This document shows, piece by piece, positions 14,570-16,812 of a stretch of 16,812 bases of DNA. Each line of letters opens with the position of its first letter. Within the stretch, counting starts at the first letter, position 1. Below the pieces are notes generated by a model that saw nothing but the letters and a program-made list of their open reading frames with translations, searched no databases and was not told the origin of the DNA. Origin of the DNA: Phycisphaeraceae bacterium (lineage in GTDB: Bacteria > Planctomycetota > Phycisphaerae > Phycisphaerales > Phycisphaeraceae); assembly GCA_028281215.1 (NCBI GenBank), contig JANQKH010000541.1, positions 1 through 16,812 of the forward strand, written 5' to 3'. A program made the translations under genes and the position numbers.

Positions 14570-15775
14570 ATGGAAATCCAACCTGCATCCCGCATCCTCC
14601 GCTTGCCTCCTTACGTGCTCGGCCGGCTCAAGAACCTCATCTATGAACGCCGCAAGGAGGGCATGGATGTCATTGACCTGAACATGGGCAACCCGTCCGA
14701 TGCACCGCCGGACGCCGTCGTCGACAAGTTGCGCGAAGCCGTGCTCGATCCGCGCAACAGCCGCTACTCCGTGTCGTCCGGCGTCTACAACCTGCGCCGC
14801 GACATGGCGCTCAAATACAAGCGCAAATGGGGCGTCGAACTCGACCCCGAAACCGAAGTCATCGCCACCATCGGCTCCAAAGAAGGCTTCAGTCACATGT
14901 GCCTGGCCATGCTCGGCCCCGGTGACATCGCCGTCGTTGGCAACCCCGCGTTTCAGATTCACAACTACGCGATCATTCTCGCCGGCGCGTCCACCGTGCA
15001 GGTGCCCCTGGGCAACGACGACGCCTTCCTCGAACGCATTGAACACACGCTCGAACACCTGTCGCCCAAGCCGAAGGTCATCGTGCTCAACTACCCGCAC
15101 AACCCGACGGCGATGACGGTCGAGCCGGGCTTTTTCGACAAGGTGGTTAAGGTCGCCGAGCGGCATCAAGTGATGGTGCTGCACGACTTTGCCTACGGCG
15201 AGACGTGCTTTGATCAGTACCAGGCGCCGAGCTACCTACAAGCCGACGGCGCCAAGGATTTCGGCGTTGAGTTCTCCACGCTCAGCAAGCCGTACAACAT
15301 GGCTGGCTGGCGCATCGGATTCTGTTGCGGCAACGCCGAAATGATCAAAGCGCTCGGCACCATCAAAGGTTACTACGACTACGGTATCTTCCAAGCGGTG
15401 CAGATCGCCTCCATCATCGCCATGCGCGAAGGCGACAAACACATCGAACAGCAGGCGCTCATTTACGAACAACGCCGCGACGTGCTGGTGCGCGGCCTGC
15501 GCCGCCTCGGCTGGCAGGTCGACTCACCCCGCGCCACCATGTTCGTCTGGGCCAGGGTCAGCGACGAACACCTCGCCCCCTACCATGGCAGCACCAACGA
15601 ATTCTGTATGGCAATGGTCGACCAAGCCGAAGTCGCCATGACCCCCGGCGCCGCCTTCGGCGACTTGGGCGAAGGTTACGTCCGCATGGCGCTGGTCGAA
15701 AACGAACAACGCATCCGCCAGGCCATCCGCCAACTCACCCGCGTCCTCAAACCGTCAGAGACGACGGTGGTGTGA
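14570..15775 (+). CDS. alaC: Class I/II aminotransferase, AlaC-like
   Basis: 401-aa PLP-dependent fold-type I aminotransferase. Beyond the general motifs (Asn178 in PHNPTA, Asp206 in LHDFAYG, the Schiff-base Lys240 in STLSKPYNMAGWRIGF, and a substrate-carboxylate Arg in YVRMALVENEQRIRQAIR) it follows E. coli AlaC closely from memory: RLPPYV near the start, IDLNMGNPSD, ATIGSKEGFSHMCLAMLGPGD, IKGYYDYGIFQAVQIA and RRDVLVRGLRRLGW. AlaC transfers the amino group between glutamate and pyruvate to make alanine. Related LL-diaminopimelate aminotransferases (DapL) are an alternative, and planctomycetes can use that lysine route. The ATG at 14570 lacks a clear Shine-Dalgarno sequence. A short inverted repeat, AAGCT-GAA-AGCTT, lies at 14550-14562 just upstream. 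The gene ends 35 bp from the convergent coiled-coil gene. Confidence 0.93.
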   Translation: MEIQPASRILRLPPYVLGRLKNLIYERRKEGMDVIDLNMGNPSDAPPDAVVDKLREAVLDPRNSRYSVSSGVYNLRRDMALKYKRKWGVELDPETEVIATIGSKEGFSHMCLAMLGPGDIAVVGNPAFQIHNYAIILAGASTVQVPLGNDDAFLERIEHTLEHLSPKPKVIVLNYPHNPTAMTVEPGFFDKVVKVAERHQVMVLHDFAYGETCFDQYQAPSYLQADGAKDFGVEFSTLSKPYNMAGWRIGFCCGNAEMIKALGTIKGYYDYGIFQAVQIASIIAMREGDKHIEQQALIYEQRRDVLVRGLRRLGWQVDSPRATMFVWARVSDEHLAPYHGSTNEFCMAMVDQAEVAMTPGAAFGDLGEGYVRMALVENEQRIRQAIRQLTRVLKPSETTVV

Positions 15776-15810
15776 CATTGTGTGAAATTGTTTCGCTGCG
15801 AATCCTCCAC

Positions 15811-16416
15811 CTACTCCGACGCCCCGCCATCTCCGCGTTCGTACAACTTACCCATCAGTTTGCCGTACAACATCGTCGGTCCTTCTTCGTTCAATTGAAC
15901 CGGGGCCTGCGACGGTGAGGTATTCAATTCGGGACGGATGGCTTTCTTGCGGCTGATCGCCGCCTTAACGGTTTCTAACATCGATCGGCTCTGATCAAAC
16001 AACGCTTCGGCCCGTTTGATCATGCGCGTCATACGCTGCTCGGATGACTCCCATTGTTCGAGCACGGACGCCAGTCGGCGTTCAACTTTTTCCATACGTT
16101 GCGTGAGCGATTCCTCCACCCCCGCGATCCATTCGTCGTAGTGGCTCAACGCCTGGGTGACATCCTGTTCCAGTTTGTCGCGCAGTTGGTTTTGTTCACG
16201 GCGCACTTTGTCAATCGCGGACTGGCCCTGGGAAGTGTGCGCCTCGGCCGCCTTGAGCAGTTGCGTGCCCAACTTGATGCGTTGTTCCGCCTGGTCCTGC
16301 ACCTGTTGCAAAGACTGGATTTTGTCGCGCGGCGTCGACGATGCACCGCGGCCGGATAAATCAAGTCCGTTTGTGGTAGGCGTTGGCGGCAAGGTGTTGG
16401 TGCGGCGATCGCTCAT
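15811..16416 (-). CDS. Coiled-coil hypothetical protein, 201 aa
   Basis: The start is well supported: GGAGGAGGG (16425-16433) lies eight bases upstream of ATG 16416. The protein is soluble, without signal peptide or membrane segment. A short flexible Thr/Pro/Ser-rich N-terminus (1-30) leads into a long heptad-patterned helix (about 31-160), dense in Gln, Glu, Lys and Arg, containing one aromatic break, SHYDEWIAGVEE. It then ends in a disordered Ser/Pro stretch and a short conserved-looking tail, GPTMLYGKLMGKLYERG. No family is recognised. It could be a structural or scaffold protein. It is divergent from the NIF3-like gene and convergent with the aminotransferase gene. Confidence 0.85.
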   Translation of the reverse strand: MSDRRTNTLPPTPTTNGLDLSGRGASSTPRDKIQSLQQVQDQAEQRIKLGTQLLKAAEAHTSQGQSAIDKVRREQNQLRDKLEQDVTQALSHYDEWIAGVEESLTQRMEKVERRLASVLEQWESSEQRMTRMIKRAEALFDQSRSMLETVKAAISRKKAIRPELNTSPSQAPVQLNEEGPTMLYGKLMGKLYERGDGGASE

Positions 16417-16538
16417 GGCTTGGTCCCTCCTCCAGTTATTCGGCCGTTGCTCGCGCCTGCCTGCACATTCGATTCATCCAAACCCACCGAACCGCCCACC
16501 GCCCTGCAAACCCGCATCGCCATCGGTAAAGTGATCGT

Positions 16539-16812
16539 ATGAAAGCCATCGAACTGATCAACGTTCTCCGCGACATCGCCCCGGAATACCTTGCCGAGAA
16601 GTGGGACAAGGTCGGGCTCCACGTCGGCCGACACGACCAAAATGTCCGCCGTGTCTTGTTGTGCATTGACCTGACTGAACCGGTGCTCAACGAAGCCATC
16701 AAGAAGAAATGCCAGATGATTGTGGCGTACCACCCGCCAATTTTTCAGCCGGTGGAACGGCTGGTCGCGGACAACGATCCGCGCAAGGCCGGCAACTGGA
16801 AACAAACCCTGC
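16539..16812 (+). CDS. NIF3-like dinuclear metal-center protein, 3' end cut by window edge
   Basis: Ninety-one codons run from ATG 16539 to the right edge with no stop. The N-terminus shows the NIF3 (PF01784) pattern: helix AIELINVLRDIAPEYLAE, then KWDKVGLHVG, a strand RRVLLCIDLTEPVLNEAIKK, and the metal-ligand motif MIVAYHPPIF, whose His is one of the dinuclear metal ligands. Family members include E. coli YbgI and human NIF3L1. They form hexameric toroids with two metal ions, and their biochemical role is still debated ('GTP cyclohydrolase type 2' labels are unreliable). YHPPIF followed by P-V-E-R resembles, from memory, the eukaryotic NIF3L1 form more than the usual bacterial SHHPLIF. There is no strong ribosome site. 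It is divergent from the coiled-coil gene across 122 bp. Confidence 0.9.
   Translation, partial: MKAIELINVLRDIAPEYLAEKWDKVGLHVGRHDQNVRRVLLCIDLTEPVLNEAIKKKCQMIVAYHPPIFQPVERLVADNDPRKAGNWKQTL

Noticed and set aside
14087..15184. 365-codon open frame on the minus strand
   Set aside because: It is antisense to the end of the parvulin-like gene and the start of the AlaC-like gene.

Overview
The window looks like a chromosomal segment of a planctomycete, most likely from the Phycisphaerae side. This is an inference from gene content, from the moderately high GC, and from the double zinc-ribbon / GYF-like / Pro-Ala-Gln-rich membrane protein; there is no rRNA or marker gene to prove it. Thirteen protein-coding genes can be supported. 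Two run off the window edges: a Gfo/Idh/MocA oxidoreductase at the left and a NIF3-family protein at the right. There is no tRNA, rRNA, CRISPR array, insertion sequence or phage gene.

Layout. 1-2007 (minus): a VUT/YhhQ queuosine-precursor transporter followed after 18 bp by a Gfo/Idh/MocA dehydrogenase. 2138-2821 (plus): an unrecognised 227-aa protein. 2887-3909 (minus): a CorA-type divalent cation transporter, convergent with the previous gene; two small hairpins lie between their ends. 3968-5461 (plus): a membrane-anchored SGNH/GDSL hydrolase with a TPR-like insertion. 5515-6222 (minus): a secreted cyclophilin. 6300-7568 (minus): a multi-pass membrane protein with four histidine-rich motifs. 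7569-8608: a roughly 1-kb stretch without a convincing gene, far longer than any other gap here. It holds a dense cluster of palindromic GTCCGG motifs and a diverged 126-bp-offset repeat. 8609-9271 (plus): a small protein, apparently a winged-helix-like part plus an alpha/beta part. 9335-9691 (plus): a small lipoprotein. 13398-9787 (minus): three genes in a likely operon, the zinc-ribbon/GYF-like membrane protein, a DAO-fold FAD oxidoreductase and an aldo/keto reductase. 13476-15775 (plus): a parvulin-like lipoprotein that lacks both conserved histidines, then an AlaC-like aminotransferase. 15811-16416 (minus): a coiled-coil protein. 16539-end (plus): NIF3-like.

Most of the window is ordinary housekeeping and envelope biology: two proline-isomerase-fold exported proteins, a Mg transporter, a queuosine-precursor transporter, alanine/pyruvate transamination and redox enzymes. 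I do not see a defence system or other obviously new multi-gene system. The parts that most deserve a second look are the palindrome cluster at 7988-8169, the histidine-motif membrane protein beside it, the SGNH hydrolase with an inserted TPR-like segment, and the zinc-ribbon/FAD/AKR operon.
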